The notes under the pieces were generated by a model. The model was not told the origin of the DNA, ran no database searches, and saw only the letters and a program-made list of their open reading frames with translations. A program made the translations under genes and the position numbers. 12,329 nt of DNA from Rhodospirillaceae bacterium (lineage in GTDB: Bacteria > Pseudomonadota > Alphaproteobacteria > DSM-16000 > Inquilinaceae), in the NCBI GenBank assembly GCA_020425485.1, contig JAGQRL010000331.1, forward strand, positions 1 to 12,329, written 5' to 3'. Below are positions 1-7,145 of this stretch, one piece after another (position 1 is the stretch's first letter; the number at the start of each line of letters is the position of its first letter).

Positions 1-239
1 AGCATCGAGCCGTGGCCGTTGGAGACCACCAGGCGGTCGCGGTCGGCCCAGTCCGGCTGGGTGGGGTCGTATTTCAGGAAGCGGCTCGCCAGCACCACCG
101 CGATATCGGCCATGCCCATGGGCATGCCGGGATGGCCGGACTTGGCCTTCTCCACCGCGTCCATGGAAAGCGCGCGGATCGCGTTGGCGAGGTCCTTGTG
201 GGCGACCTCGCCGGTCCTGGCATCCATCATCGAGGGCAT
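1..239 (-). CDS. tkt: Transketolase, N-terminal part (runs off the left edge)
   Basis: Only the first 79 or so codons are present. The start is the ATG at 239, preceded on the minus strand by GAGGAA about 4 bases upstream. The protein carries the transketolase N-terminal signature: the ANAIRALSMDAVEKAKSGHP stretch, then GMPMGMADIA, and near the edge VVSNGHGSML, whose His and Gly residues line the thiamine diphosphate and substrate site. Transketolases move two-carbon ketol units between sugar phosphates (for example xylulose 5-phosphate plus erythrose 4-phosphate) in the cytoplasm. It is the last visible gene of the minus-strand operon, 51 bp after dhaL. That position suggests that the pathway makes erythrose 4-phosphate or another pentose-pathway intermediate which this enzyme drains. 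It could be an operon-dedicated paralogue or the only transketolase of the cell; the window cannot tell. Confidence 0.95.
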   Translation of the reverse strand, partial: MPSMMDARTGEVAHKDLANAIRALSMDAVEKAKSGHPGMPMGMADIAVVLASRFLKYDPTQPDWADRDRLVVSNGHGSM

Positions 240-290
240 GGGTTCCTCATCTGGTTCCGTAGCCGGCACACCACCGCCCGGCCCTTCCCG

Positions 291-938
291 CTACCGCTCT
301 TCCAGCCGGGGGCGGATGGCGGCACTCATGGTCGTCAGAATGAGACAACACGAAGTGGCGCCCGCGTCCAGCACCCCGCGCGAGCGTTCGCCCAATCGGG
401 CTGCCCGGCCGATCTTGGCCACCATGTCCTTGGTGCTGTCACGCCCGGCTTCCGCAGCCCTGTCCAGCGCATCCAGCGCCTCGGCAAAGCCGGCCCCGCC
501 GCTGACCGCCGCGGCGAAGGCTTCGGCCGCCGGCACCAGGGTGTCCATCAGCGTCTTGTCGCCCGGCTTGGCGGTGCCGAGCGCCTGGATGGCGCCGATG
601 GCCGCGGCCAGCATGTCGCGGTAACGCTCCGTATCCACCCAGTCGGCGTCGCCCACCGCGGCGGCCATGTCCATGAACATGTTGCCGTAGAGCGGACCCA
701 TGGAACCGCCGATCTCGCTGACCAGTACGAAGCCCAGCGTGTCCATGGCTTCGGCATAGCTGGCCGACCCGCCGGCCAACTGCTTGCCGACCATGGCAAA
801 GCCCTTGGCCATGTTGATGCCGTGGTCGCCGTCGCCGATCTGCCCGTCGATCTCCGACAGGTAGTCCCGGTTGGCGACGATCACATCGATCACCGCCTGC
901 ACGATGCCCTGGCCGCCGGTATTGGCGAAGCCCTGCAT
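291..938 (-). CDS. dhaL: DhaL-type kinase subunit (nucleotide-binding half of a dihydroxyacetone/erythrulose kinase)
   Basis: The protein has 215 residues, close to the usual 210 of DhaL. It is the all-helical nucleotide-binding subunit of the DAK kinase family. Visible motifs are D31 followed by GDGDHG (35-40), whose aspartates bind the two Mg ions with ADP/ATP, GGSMGPLYG (77-85) in the phosphate-binding loop, GDKTLMDTL (126-134), a GRAARLGERS segment and DAGATS near the C-terminus. The ATG at 938 lies 3 bp after the dhaK stop, so the two are almost certainly translationally coupled and form one enzyme. No DhaM/PTS phosphodonor gene is in the window. The subunit may therefore use ATP directly or depend on a DhaM encoded elsewhere. 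Given the surrounding genes, the phosphorylated ketose may be erythrulose rather than dihydroxyacetone (inference). Confidence 0.93.
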   Translation of the reverse strand: MQGFANTGGQGIVQAVIDVIVANRDYLSEIDGQIGDGDHGINMAKGFAMVGKQLAGGSASYAEAMDTLGFVLVSEIGGSMGPLYGNMFMDMAAAVGDADWVDTERYRDMLAAAIGAIQALGTAKPGDKTLMDTLVPAAEAFAAAVSGGAGFAEALDALDRAAEAGRDSTKDMVAKIGRAARLGERSRGVLDAGATSCCLILTTMSAAIRPRLEER

Positions 939-941
939 GGC

Positions 942-1955
942 TCAGCTCCCCTTGGCGAACTGGCGGAAGCCGTAGGCGTCGCAATCCATGTCGATCAGCG
1001 CCTTCAGCTCGTCGTCCAGCTTCATGACGGTGAGCGTCAGCCCCATCATCTCCAGCGAGGTGAAGTAGTTGCCGACATAGGGGCGGTAGATGGAGATGCC
1101 CTTTTCCGCCAGCAGCTCATCGACCTTGTTGTAGACGACGAACAGCTCGTTGATCGGCGTGGCGCCGAGGCCGGAGAGCAGCACCACCACCTCGTCGCCC
1201 GCCGCAAACGGCAGGTCGGGCAGCACGGTGTCGACCATCACCTGGGCCATTTCGTCGGCCGTCTTCAGGTCGGTCACCTCGATGCCGGGCTCGCCGTGGT
1301 GGCCGATGCCCAGCTCCATCTTGCCGGGCTCGATGGCGAAGTTGGCATGGCCCACCGCGGGGATGGTGCACGGCGTCAGGCCGATGCCGATGGAGCGGCA
1401 ATTGTCGATCGCCTTCTGGGCAGCGGCGATCACCGCGTCCAGATCGGCCCCGGTGGCCGCCTTGGCCCCGCCGACCTTCCACATGAGGATCTCGCCGGCC
1501 ACGCCGCGGCGCTTGTCGCGCTCGCTGGCCGGGGCCGACGGCACATCGTCGTTGGCCACCACCGTCTTCACGGCGATGCCTTCGCGGTCCACCATCTTGG
1601 CGGCCATCTTCACGTTCATGTTGTCGCCGGCATAGTTGCCGTAGAGCACGGCCACGCCCGCACCGGCGTTGCACGCCTTGATGGCGTCGGCGAACGCCTT
1701 GGCGGTGGGCGAGGAGAAGATCTCGCCGATGGCCACGGCATCCACCAGGTTGCGCCCGACATAGCCGAGGAAGGCCGGCTCGTGGCCCGACCCGCCGCCG
1801 GTGACGATGCCCACCTTGCCGGGCTTGGGTGCGCCGTTGGCCACCAGCACGCGGGCGTTGCCGTCCAGCAGGTGCACATGGTCCTTGTGGGCCTTGGCCC
1901 AGCCCTTGACGGTGTCTTCCACCAGTTCGTCGGGGTTGTTGATGATGCGCTGCAT
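942..1955 (-). CDS. dhaK: DhaK-type kinase subunit (ketose-binding half of a dihydroxyacetone/erythrulose kinase)
   Basis: The protein has 337 residues, slightly shorter than the roughly 356 of E. coli DhaK. Family motifs are TGGGSGHEP (52-60), YGNYAGDNMN (105-114), the RRGVAG segment near 149-154, LTPCTIP (193-199) and HHGEPG (219-224). His220 aligns with the histidine that covalently holds the ketose as a hemiaminal in E. coli DhaK. The start is the ATG at 1955 with GGGAGAG just upstream. DhaK binds a short ketose and positions it for phosphoryl transfer from the nucleotide or phosphohistidine on DhaL. The gene lies between a dehydrogenase gene (69-bp gap containing GC-rich hairpins) and dhaL (3-bp gap). 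Homologous kinases in tetritol pathways phosphorylate D- or L-erythrulose. The neighbouring dehydrogenase and RpiB-like gene make erythrulose a plausible substrate here, but dihydroxyacetone cannot be excluded. Confidence 0.94.
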   Translation of the reverse strand: MQRIINNPDELVEDTVKGWAKAHKDHVHLLDGNARVLVANGAPKPGKVGIVTGGGSGHEPAFLGYVGRNLVDAVAIGEIFSSPTAKAFADAIKACNAGAGVAVLYGNYAGDNMNVKMAAKMVDREGIAVKTVVANDDVPSAPASERDKRRGVAGEILMWKVGGAKAATGADLDAVIAAAQKAIDNCRSIGIGLTPCTIPAVGHANFAIEPGKMELGIGHHGEPGIEVTDLKTADEMAQVMVDTVLPDLPFAAGDEVVVLLSGLGATPINELFVVYNKVDELLAEKGISIYRPYVGNYFTSLEMMGLTLTVMKLDDELKALIDMDCDAYGFRQFAKGS

Positions 1956-1976
1956 TGGTCTCTCCCGTTGCTGCCG

Positions 1977-2012
1977 CCGGCCGTTGGTGCGGCCGGTTCG
2001 GCGCCGGCGCCG
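1977..2012 (-). repeat. Two GC-rich hairpins in the dehydrogenase-dhaK gap
   Basis: The 69-bp gap between the dehydrogenase stop and dhaK holds a perfect 14-bp palindrome, CGGCGCCGGCGCCG at 1999-2012. It is followed in transcription direction by a stem with arms CCGGCC and GGCCGG (1977-1982 and 1991-1996) around an 8-base loop. Neither is followed by a run of U, so these do not look like intrinsic terminators. They may affect mRNA decay or processing within the operon (inference). Confidence 0.5.
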
Positions 2013-2024
2013 TTTCGGGCTGCC

Positions 2025-2798
2025 TTATTGGATGGTGAAGCCGCCGTCGATGATCATGTTCTCGCCGGTGATCATCTTCGCCGCGTCGCTGACCAGGAAC
2101 AGCACCGCCGCAGCGATCTCGTTTGGATAGGCGAAGCGGCCCACCGGGATCTTCTTCTTCATGGCTTCGCCGACCTCGCCCGCCCAGGCCTTGCGGCCCA
2201 GTTCGGTGAGCACCACCGTCGGCCCCACCGAGTTGACGTTGATGCCGTGCTTCGCCCACTCCACGGCCAGCACCTTGGTCATGCCGATCACGGCGAACTT
2301 GGACGAGCAGTAGGCAACGTGCTTGTCGATGGCGATTTCGCCGGCCTGGCTGGCGATATTGACGATCTTGCCGCCGCCCTGGGCGATCATCAGCCTGCCA
2401 ACCGCCTGGGCCACCAGGAACACGCCCTTCAGGTTGACGGCCATGGTCTTGTCCCAGGCCTCTTCCGACAGGTCTTCCGCCGCGTCCAGGTGCACCACGC
2501 CGGCATTGTTCACCAGGATGTCGATGCGCCCGGCCTTGGCCTGGGCTGCCGCCACCGCGGCGTCGACGGCGGCCTTGGAGGTCACGTCGCACTTGAAGGG
2601 CGTCACCTTGTCGGCTCCCAGTTCGCCGGGCAGCGCCTCCACGGCGTCGCTCACGTCGAAGGCGAGCACATGGGCTCCCTTGGCCACGAAGGTGTCGGTA
2701 ATGGCACGGCCGATCCCGGCGGCCGCCCCGGTCACCAGGGCCGTCTTGCCGGCCAGCGAAAAGGTCAGATCGAGGATGGGGGCGTCGTCGTCAGCCAT
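2025..2798 (-). CDS. Short-chain dehydrogenase, probable NAD-dependent polyol (threitol-type) dehydrogenase
   Basis: The protein has 257 residues, a classical SDR. The Rossmann motif TGAAAGIG is at 23-30, Asp48 at the end of beta-2 favours NAD over NADP, NNAG is at 97-100, and the tetrad is N122, S150, Y163 and K167 (YCSSK). The C-terminal half contains the segment GPTVVLTELG and ends DGGFTIQ. From memory this segment resembles SDRs annotated as D-threitol or sugar-alcohol dehydrogenases; no search was made. The start is the ATG at 2798, with AAGGA about 10 bases upstream. The frame stays open further upstream but that part is low-complexity and lacks SDR homology. The likely reaction is oxidation of a polyol to a ketose, which DhaK/DhaL, encoded immediately downstream, would phosphorylate. 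Substrate identity is inferred from context. Confidence 0.92.
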   Translation of the reverse strand: MADDDAPILDLTFSLAGKTALVTGAAAGIGRAITDTFVAKGAHVLAFDVSDAVEALPGELGADKVTPFKCDVTSKAAVDAAVAAAQAKAGRIDILVNNAGVVHLDAAEDLSEEAWDKTMAVNLKGVFLVAQAVGRLMIAQGGGKIVNIASQAGEIAIDKHVAYCSSKFAVIGMTKVLAVEWAKHGINVNSVGPTVVLTELGRKAWAGEVGEAMKKKIPVGRFAYPNEIAAAVLFLVSDAAKMITGENMIIDGGFTIQ

Positions 2799-2889
2799 GA
2801 CAGAGCAGTCCTTACCAGAAGGGCACCGTCGCGAAGGCGGTGGCGGGGCCAGCCCCAGGAGAGGAAAGGGAGGGCCGGCGCCGCGGGAA

Positions 2890-2942
2890 GGCCCGGCCGG
2901 GCCAAGGCGCACCTGAACGGCGCACCCGGCCGGCCGAGCCGG
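2890..2942 (-). repeat. GC-rich inverted repeats between the binding-protein gene and the dehydrogenase gene
   Basis: Within the 152-bp gap, a stem with arms CCGGC (2930-2934) and GCCGG (2938-2942) lies 8 bases past the binding-protein stop codon. A perfect 14-bp palindrome, GGCCCGGCCGGGCC, follows at 2890-2903. No T-run follows on the minus strand, so read-through is expected. Such 3' hairpins after periplasmic binding-protein genes often protect that part of the message, allowing more binding protein than downstream enzyme; that role is inference here. Confidence 0.5.
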
Positions 2943-2950
2943 TTCGGCAC

Positions 2951-3997
2951 TTACTGGCGGGCGTCCAGCAGCTCGCCCACGATGGCCTGGGTCACCGGGG
3001 TCCAGGGCACGTTGTATTCGGCGTCGGCGCCGCCGTTCCACGGCATCTCGTCGCCGTAGTTGTACCAGTTGTCGCCTTCCGCCCAGATCGGCGACATGGG
3101 CTCATAGCCTTCGCCGAGCACGTGGCGCAGCGCCAGGTCCACGGCCCCCTGGGCCTGGGCGTTGGCGTCCTGCAGGATCGACACCATGGTGCCTTCCTGC
3201 ACCGCCACCAGGGCATCGGTGATGCCGTCGATGCCGGCGATGGAGTAGTCGCCCACATCGAGGCCGGCCTGGGTGATGGCCTCGATGGCCCCCAGCGCCA
3301 TTTCGTCGTTCTGGCCGATCACGCCGTCGATGTCGCCCTGGTAGGAAGTCAGCCAGTTCTCCATCAGCGTCAGGGCTTCGGCGCGCGACCAGTTGGCGGT
3401 CTGCATTTCCAGAAGCTCGACATTGGGGCATTCGGCGAGCGCCTGCTCGTTGCCTTCGCGGCGGTCGATCTGGGCCGACTGGCCGATCGGGCCTTCGATG
3501 ATGACGACGCGGCCGCCGGCATCGCAGAAGTCGGCCATCACCGCTTCGGCTTCCATGCGGCCGGCCAGCACGTCGTTGGAACCGACATACTGGTACATGC
3601 CGTCTTCCACCACCTGGGGCACGTAGTCGGTGTTGATGCGGGTGTTGGAGCCGATCACCGGGATGCCGGCGTCATAGGCCATCTGCACCGCGGTGGCGCC
3701 GGCTTCGACGTCGATCGGCACGAAGATGATGGCGTCGTAGCCCTCGGTGATCATGGTTTCGAACTGGTTCTGCTGCACCAGCGCGTCGTAGTTGCCGTCG
3801 AAGATGGTCAGCTCGACCGTGCCGTCCATCACCGCCGGATGGCTTTCCGCACCGGCCGCCCAGAGCTGCATGAATTCCGCCCGCAGGCCGTAGAGCGCTG
3901 CACCGATGCGGATCGGATCGTCCTGCGCAAAGGCTGCCGTGCCGGAGCTGACGGCCATCAAGGCGGCCAGCGAGACACTGGTAATGAGGCTCTTCAT
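2951..3997 (-). CDS. Periplasmic sugar/polyol-binding protein of an ABC transporter (RbsB-like)
   Basis: The protein has 348 residues. The start is the ATG at 3997, chosen because two AAGGA motifs lie just upstream and the N-terminus becomes a clean Sec signal peptide: Lys2, a hydrophobic stretch, then an AFA-QDD cleavage site after residue 24. The mature part is a type I periplasmic-binding fold of the ribose-binding class. Recognisable segments are IRIGAALYGLR at the start, DGNYDALVQQNQFETMITEG, YDAIIFVPID, AGIPVIGSNTR, the domain-2 stretch DGVIGQNDEMALGAIEA, and SIAGIDG near the hinge. It captures a substrate in the periplasm and delivers it to the permease encoded upstream. The 149-bp gap before this gene is the longest in the operon. 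The ligand cannot be read from sequence; a four-carbon polyol is inferred from the enzymes. Confidence 0.93.
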   Translation of the reverse strand: MKSLITSVSLAALMAVSSGTAAFAQDDPIRIGAALYGLRAEFMQLWAAGAESHPAVMDGTVELTIFDGNYDALVQQNQFETMITEGYDAIIFVPIDVEAGATAVQMAYDAGIPVIGSNTRINTDYVPQVVEDGMYQYVGSNDVLAGRMEAEAVMADFCDAGGRVVIIEGPIGQSAQIDRREGNEQALAECPNVELLEMQTANWSRAEALTLMENWLTSYQGDIDGVIGQNDEMALGAIEAITQAGLDVGDYSIAGIDGITDALVAVQEGTMVSILQDANAQAQGAVDLALRHVLGEGYEPMSPIWAEGDNWYNYGDEMPWNGGADAEYNVPWTPVTQAIVGELLDARQ

Positions 3998-4023
3998 GGG
4001 TCCTTGTCCTTTCCCCATTTGAT

Positions 4024-4142
4024 GGCCCGCTGCCAATCGGGCCGGTTTGTGATTGCCATGCCGCCCGGCCTCGTGGGGTCCGAAGGGCATCCGCGAGCTG
4101 CAGGGCGGTGGGGCCGGGGCCAGCGGTCGAGCGCTGGCGCTC
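4024..4142 (-). repeat. Hairpins in the permease to binding-protein gap
   Basis: The 149-bp gap has a stem 4 bases past the permease stop (arms GAGCG at 4129-4133 and CGCTC at 4138-4142, 4-base loop). A second stem lies shortly before the binding-protein gene (arms GGCCCG at 4024-4029 and CGGGCC at 4038-4043, 8-base loop). No convincing promoter boxes or U-tract accompany them on the minus strand. The rest of the gap shows nothing I can interpret. Confidence 0.45.
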
Positions 4143-4146
4143 AGGC

Positions 4147-5139
4147 CTAGCTGCCTTGCCGACGCGACGGGTCGAGCAGGACCGCAAACACGATGATCCC
4201 GCCCTTGATGATCAACTGGTAGTAGGCTTGCACGCCCTCCAATTGCAGGATGTTGTTGACGACGCCGATGATCAGCGCGCCCACGAGGGTGCCGAACAGG
4301 GTGCCGACGCCGCCGGCCAGGCTGGTGCCGCCGATCACCACCGCGGCGATGGCGTCCAGCTCGTAGGCCTGGCCCGCCTGCACCAGGGCCGAGCCGGTGC
4401 GCGCGGCCAGCAGCATGCCGCCGAGTGCGGCCAGCACGCCGCTGATGATGTAGACGGACAGGATGATGCCGCGGGTGTTGATGCCGGAGGTCTTGGCGCT
4501 CTTCTCGTTGCCGCCGACGGCGTAGACATAGCGGCCGTAGCGGGTCTGGGTGAGCGCCACCCAGCCGACGAGGAACACCACCGCCAGGATGATCACCGGC
4601 GAGGGCAGGCCGAACAGCTCGCCCGTGCCGATCCAGCGATAGTCCGGCGACAGCGCCGGCACCGGCATGCCGTCGGTGAACACCTGGGTGGCGCCGCGCG
4701 CCGCCGACAGCATGCCCAGGGTCACCACGAAGGCCGGTACGGAGAAATAGGCCACCAGCACGCCGTTGATGACGCCGGCCAGCAGCCCCGCCAGCAGGCC
4801 GAAGGCGATGGCGATGCCCACCCAGTGGGGGCCCGCGCCGATGTCCAGCCCGAACAGGTCGGTGATCATCATCTGCGTCGACAGGGTGGCGAAGCTCGCC
4901 GAAACCACGCCGGCCAGGGCCACCACCGACCCGACGGACAGGTCGATGCCCTTCGTCAGGATCACGAAGGTCATGCCGATCGCCAGGATGCCGTTGATGG
5001 AGGACTGGCGCAGTACGTTGATCAGGTTGCCTTCGCTGAAGAAGTTGTCGTTCCACAGCGACGCCGCGAAGCACAGCACCAGGAAGGCGATGAAGATCCC
5101 GAAGCGGCGGGCATAGGCGGCGAGCAAAGCGTGGTCCAT
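4147..5139 (-). CDS. ABC transporter permease, RbsC-like
   Basis: The protein has 330 residues from the ATG at 5139. A TTG at 5151 would add only four residues, and the Shine-Dalgarno match is weak for both. It is a polytopic inner-membrane protein of the branched-chain/ribose permease class: a hydrophobic helix near the N-terminus, SSINGILAIGMTFVILTKGI, the DLSVGSVVALAGVVSA segment, then alternating hydrophobic helices to the end. The family hallmark GGTSLAGGVGTLFGTLVGAL lies in the C-terminal third, followed by NNILQLEGVQAYYQLIIKG. It would form the homodimeric channel that couples to the ATPase encoded 48 bp upstream and accepts substrate from the binding protein. No second permease gene is present, as expected for this class. 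Confidence 0.94.
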   Translation of the reverse strand: MDHALLAAYARRFGIFIAFLVLCFAASLWNDNFFSEGNLINVLRQSSINGILAIGMTFVILTKGIDLSVGSVVALAGVVSASFATLSTQMMITDLFGLDIGAGPHWVGIAIAFGLLAGLLAGVINGVLVAYFSVPAFVVTLGMLSAARGATQVFTDGMPVPALSPDYRWIGTGELFGLPSPVIILAVVFLVGWVALTQTRYGRYVYAVGGNEKSAKTSGINTRGIILSVYIISGVLAALGGMLLAARTGSALVQAGQAYELDAIAAVVIGGTSLAGGVGTLFGTLVGALIIGVVNNILQLEGVQAYYQLIIKGGIIVFAVLLDPSRRQGS

Positions 5140-5187
5140 GGCGCGTGCCAATCTCAGTGGTCCGGAACGGTCGGTCGGGCGGCCCGT

Positions 5188-6669
5188 TCAGGCAGCCAGA
5201 TGCATCACCGATTCCTGGGTTGCCTGGTCGCGGGTGAGCGTGCCGGCCATGCGGCCGTCGCGGAAGACGACGATGCGGTCGGCCATGCCCAGCACCTCGG
5301 GCAATTCCGACGACACCATCACCACCGCTTTGCCCTCGCGGGCGAAGTTGGACATGAAGCGGTACATCTCGCGCTTGGAGCCCACGTCGATGCCGCGCGT
5401 GGGTTCGTCCAGCAGCAGGATGTCCGGGTCGGTCAGCAGCCAGCGGCCCAGCACCACCTTCTGCTGGTTGCCGCCCGACAGGTTGCGCACGAGCTGGCGC
5501 ACCGAGGGCGTGCGGATGCTGAAATAGTCCACCATCCGGCGCACGTTCTGCGCCTCGCGCCGGCGCGGCACGAAGCCCAGCCGGGTGATCTGCTTCAGCG
5601 ACGCAATCGAGATGTTGTCGTTGACCGAGCTGGTCAGCACCAGGCCGCTTTCCTTGCGGTCCTCGGTCACCAGCGCCATGCCCAGCGCCATGGCGGCACT
5701 GGGCGAGCCGATGGACGCGCGCTCGCCCTTCACGCGGATCTCACCGCGGTCGGCCGGGGCGATGCCGAACAGGCATTCGAAGAACTCGCTGCGCCCGGAG
5801 CCCATCAGCCCGAAGATGCCGAGGATCTCGCCGGCATGCACCTGCAGCGACACATCCTGGAAATGGCCGGTGCGCGTGAGCCCGCTGACCTCCAGCAGGC
5901 GCGTGGCACCGGGGGTGTTTTCCTTGACGAACTCGTCCTTCAGGTCGCCGCCGAGGATCTGGCGGATCAGGTGGCGGCGGTCGATGTCCTTGATGGCGCC
6001 CGTTTCCACGAAGCCGCCGTCGCGGAACACGGTGTAGCTGTCGGCGATCTGGAAGATCTCCGACAGGCGGTGGCTGACATAGATGACGCCCTTGCCCTCG
6101 GCGGTGAGCAGCCGGATCGTCTCGAACAGCCGCTCCACCTCCGCCTCGCCGATCGCCGAGGTGGGCTCGTCCATGATGATGACGTCGGCCTCGTGGCTCA
6201 GCGCCTTGGCGATTTCCACGAGTTGGCGTTCCGCCAGGCTCAGCTCCCGCAGCTTGGCGGTGGGCTGGATGGGGAAGTTCAGCCGCCCCAGCACCGCTGC
6301 GGCATTGGCGTTCATGGTGGGGAAATCGAGGAAGGGTCCGCGCCTGGGTTCGCGGCCCAGGTAGATGTTTTCCGCCACCGTCATGTCGAGGACGGAGCTG
6401 AGCTCCTGCTGGATCACCGACATGCCGGCGCGCATGGCCTGGCGCGGGGTGGAGAACCGCACCTCCTGACCGCGCAGCTTGATGGAGCCGGTGTCGCGGT
6501 GGGTGAAGCCCATGAGGATCGACACGAAGGTCGACTTGCCGGCGCCGTTGCCGCCGCACAGGGCATGCACCGATCCGGGACGCAGGCGGAACTGGACGTT
6601 GGAGAGTGCCTGCACGCCGGGGAAGCGCTTGGAAACGGAGTCGACCTCCAGGAGCCATTTTTCCAGCAA
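5188..6669 (-). CDS. Sugar ABC transporter ATPase, RbsA-like tandem nucleotide-binding protein
   Basis: The protein has 493 residues from a TTG at 6669, close to the roughly 500 usual for RbsA/MglA. The first domain has Walker A GGNGAGKST (39-47), Q-loop at 87-88, signature-like LSLAERQ (143-149), Walker B VIIMDEPT (163-170) and switch His200. The second domain has the degenerate P-loop GLMGSGRSE (287-295) that is normal for this family, a full LSGGNQQK signature (397-404), Walker B ILLLDEPT (417-424) and SSE in place of the switch His. The TTG start is preferred because GGGGGA lies 7 bases upstream and family similarity begins right there. The frame remains open to a TTG at 6750, but the extra 27 residues look unrelated. 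No ATG is available in this frame. It is the first gene of the minus-strand operon and energises uptake with the permease and binding protein. Confidence 0.94.
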   Translation of the reverse strand: MLEKWLLEVDSVSKRFPGVQALSNVQFRLRPGSVHALCGGNGAGKSTFVSILMGFTHRDTGSIKLRGQEVRFSTPRQAMRAGMSVIQQELSSVLDMTVAENIYLGREPRRGPFLDFPTMNANAAAVLGRLNFPIQPTAKLRELSLAERQLVEIAKALSHEADVIIMDEPTSAIGEAEVERLFETIRLLTAEGKGVIYVSHRLSEIFQIADSYTVFRDGGFVETGAIKDIDRRHLIRQILGGDLKDEFVKENTPGATRLLEVSGLTRTGHFQDVSLQVHAGEILGIFGLMGSGRSEFFECLFGIAPADRGEIRVKGERASIGSPSAAMALGMALVTEDRKESGLVLTSSVNDNISIASLKQITRLGFVPRRREAQNVRRMVDYFSIRTPSVRQLVRNLSGGNQQKVVLGRWLLTDPDILLLDEPTRGIDVGSKREMYRFMSNFAREGKAVVMVSSELPEVLGMADRIVVFRDGRMAGTLTRDQATQESVMHLAA

Positions 6670-6749
6670 GGTGCGATCCCCCGTGCCTGGCCCTCGTTGG
6701 AAACAACGCCGGTCATGCGGTAGCCGGCAGGGCCTTGAGCAGATGACCA

Positions 6750-6778
6750 ACCCTCGCCCAATTGCTCGCCCCTGTCAA
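6750..6778 (-). promoter_or_regulatory. Candidate promoter of the transport/catabolic operon
   Basis: On the minus strand a perfect TTGACA (-35, 6778-6773) is followed after 17 bp by GAGGGT (6755-6750). This keeps the second-position A and final T of a -10 box but is otherwise poor. Transcription would begin near 6743, leaving a leader of about 75 bases before the TTG start of the ATPase gene. A weak -10 is common in GC-rich alphaproteobacteria and fits an activated or repressed catabolic promoter. Confidence 0.45.
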
Positions 6779-6949
6779 GCCCGAGACTGCACCCGGAACG
6801 TGCAACATTTCGCAATTCTGACATCGCGAACTTCGATCGCGGGATGCCGGAACTGGGCGACAGCACCCCTACGGGTGTGGTGCGGCGCAACAAACTGTCG
6901 GAATCATATGAATTTTACTGCTGAACAGGGATGCGGCCTGCCCGGGACA
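6779..6949. promoter_or_regulatory. Divergent control region with inverted repeats (candidate regulator sites)
   Basis: This is the core of the 476-bp gene-free stretch between the ATPase gene and the isomerase gene. It holds overlapping inverted repeats: TTCGC (6809-6813) with GCGAA (6826-6830), and CGCGA (6825-6829) with TCGCG (6837-6841). There is also a CACCC/GGGTG repeat at 6864-6877 and the 8-bp palindrome TCATATGA at 6904-6911, which sits in a locally AT-rich patch about 39 bp upstream of the plus-strand -35 box. A SorC-family regulator is encoded next door and would be expected to bind here. Which repeat, if any, is its operator cannot be decided from one sequence. Confidence 0.4.
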
Positions 6950-6978
6950 TTGACAGCTCCAGGCCCTGCGCGCAGACT
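6950..6978 (+). promoter_or_regulatory. Candidate promoter of the isomerase-regulator operon
   Basis: A perfect TTGACA at 6950-6955 is followed after 17 bp by CAGACT (6973-6978), which matches the -10 consensus at three of six positions including the key A2 and T6. Transcription would begin near 6985, giving a leader of about 160 bases before the ATG at 7146. In that leader (6985-7145) I see GC-rich sequence and the ribosome binding site GGGAGGAT at 7133-7140 but no recognisable riboswitch. Confidence 0.5.
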
Positions 6979-7145
6979 GCGCATTCGGTCAGTGCCTGAA
7001 CGTTTTCTCAGTCATCCGGCGCGTGCGCGGCGCTTTTCGGCGGGCAGCGCGGCCGACAAAAGGGAAAGCGGCGGCACCGCCCGCAACGGTCCGGCTCCCC
7101 CAAACCGGAGCACCGGCCCGCACCATGCCATCGGGAGGATCCACC

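Noticed and set aside
12..3059. Plus-strand open frame of 1015 codons antisense to the kinase, dehydrogenase and transketolase genes
   Set aside because: Its translation is a His/Gly/Arg/Asp/Val-rich string with no domain, and it runs across four real genes and their gaps. It is the expected shadow of strong GC bias at third positions.
4108..6723. Plus-strand open frame of 871 codons antisense to the ABC permease and ATPase genes
   Set aside because: Same His/Gln/Asp/Ala-rich shadow composition; the opposite strand encodes unmistakable transporter proteins.
6670..6750. N-terminal extension of the ABC ATPase to the TTG at 6750
   Set aside because: The extra residues are Cys/Arg-rich and unlike the family. 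The TTG at 6669 has a GGGGGA motif at suitable spacing, and similarity begins there. The predicted -10 box also overlaps 6750.
6864..6877. CACCC/GGGTG stem as a transcription terminator or attenuator
   Set aside because: The stem is 5 bp, has no T-run on either strand and lies upstream of both predicted starts, so it cannot terminate either transcript.
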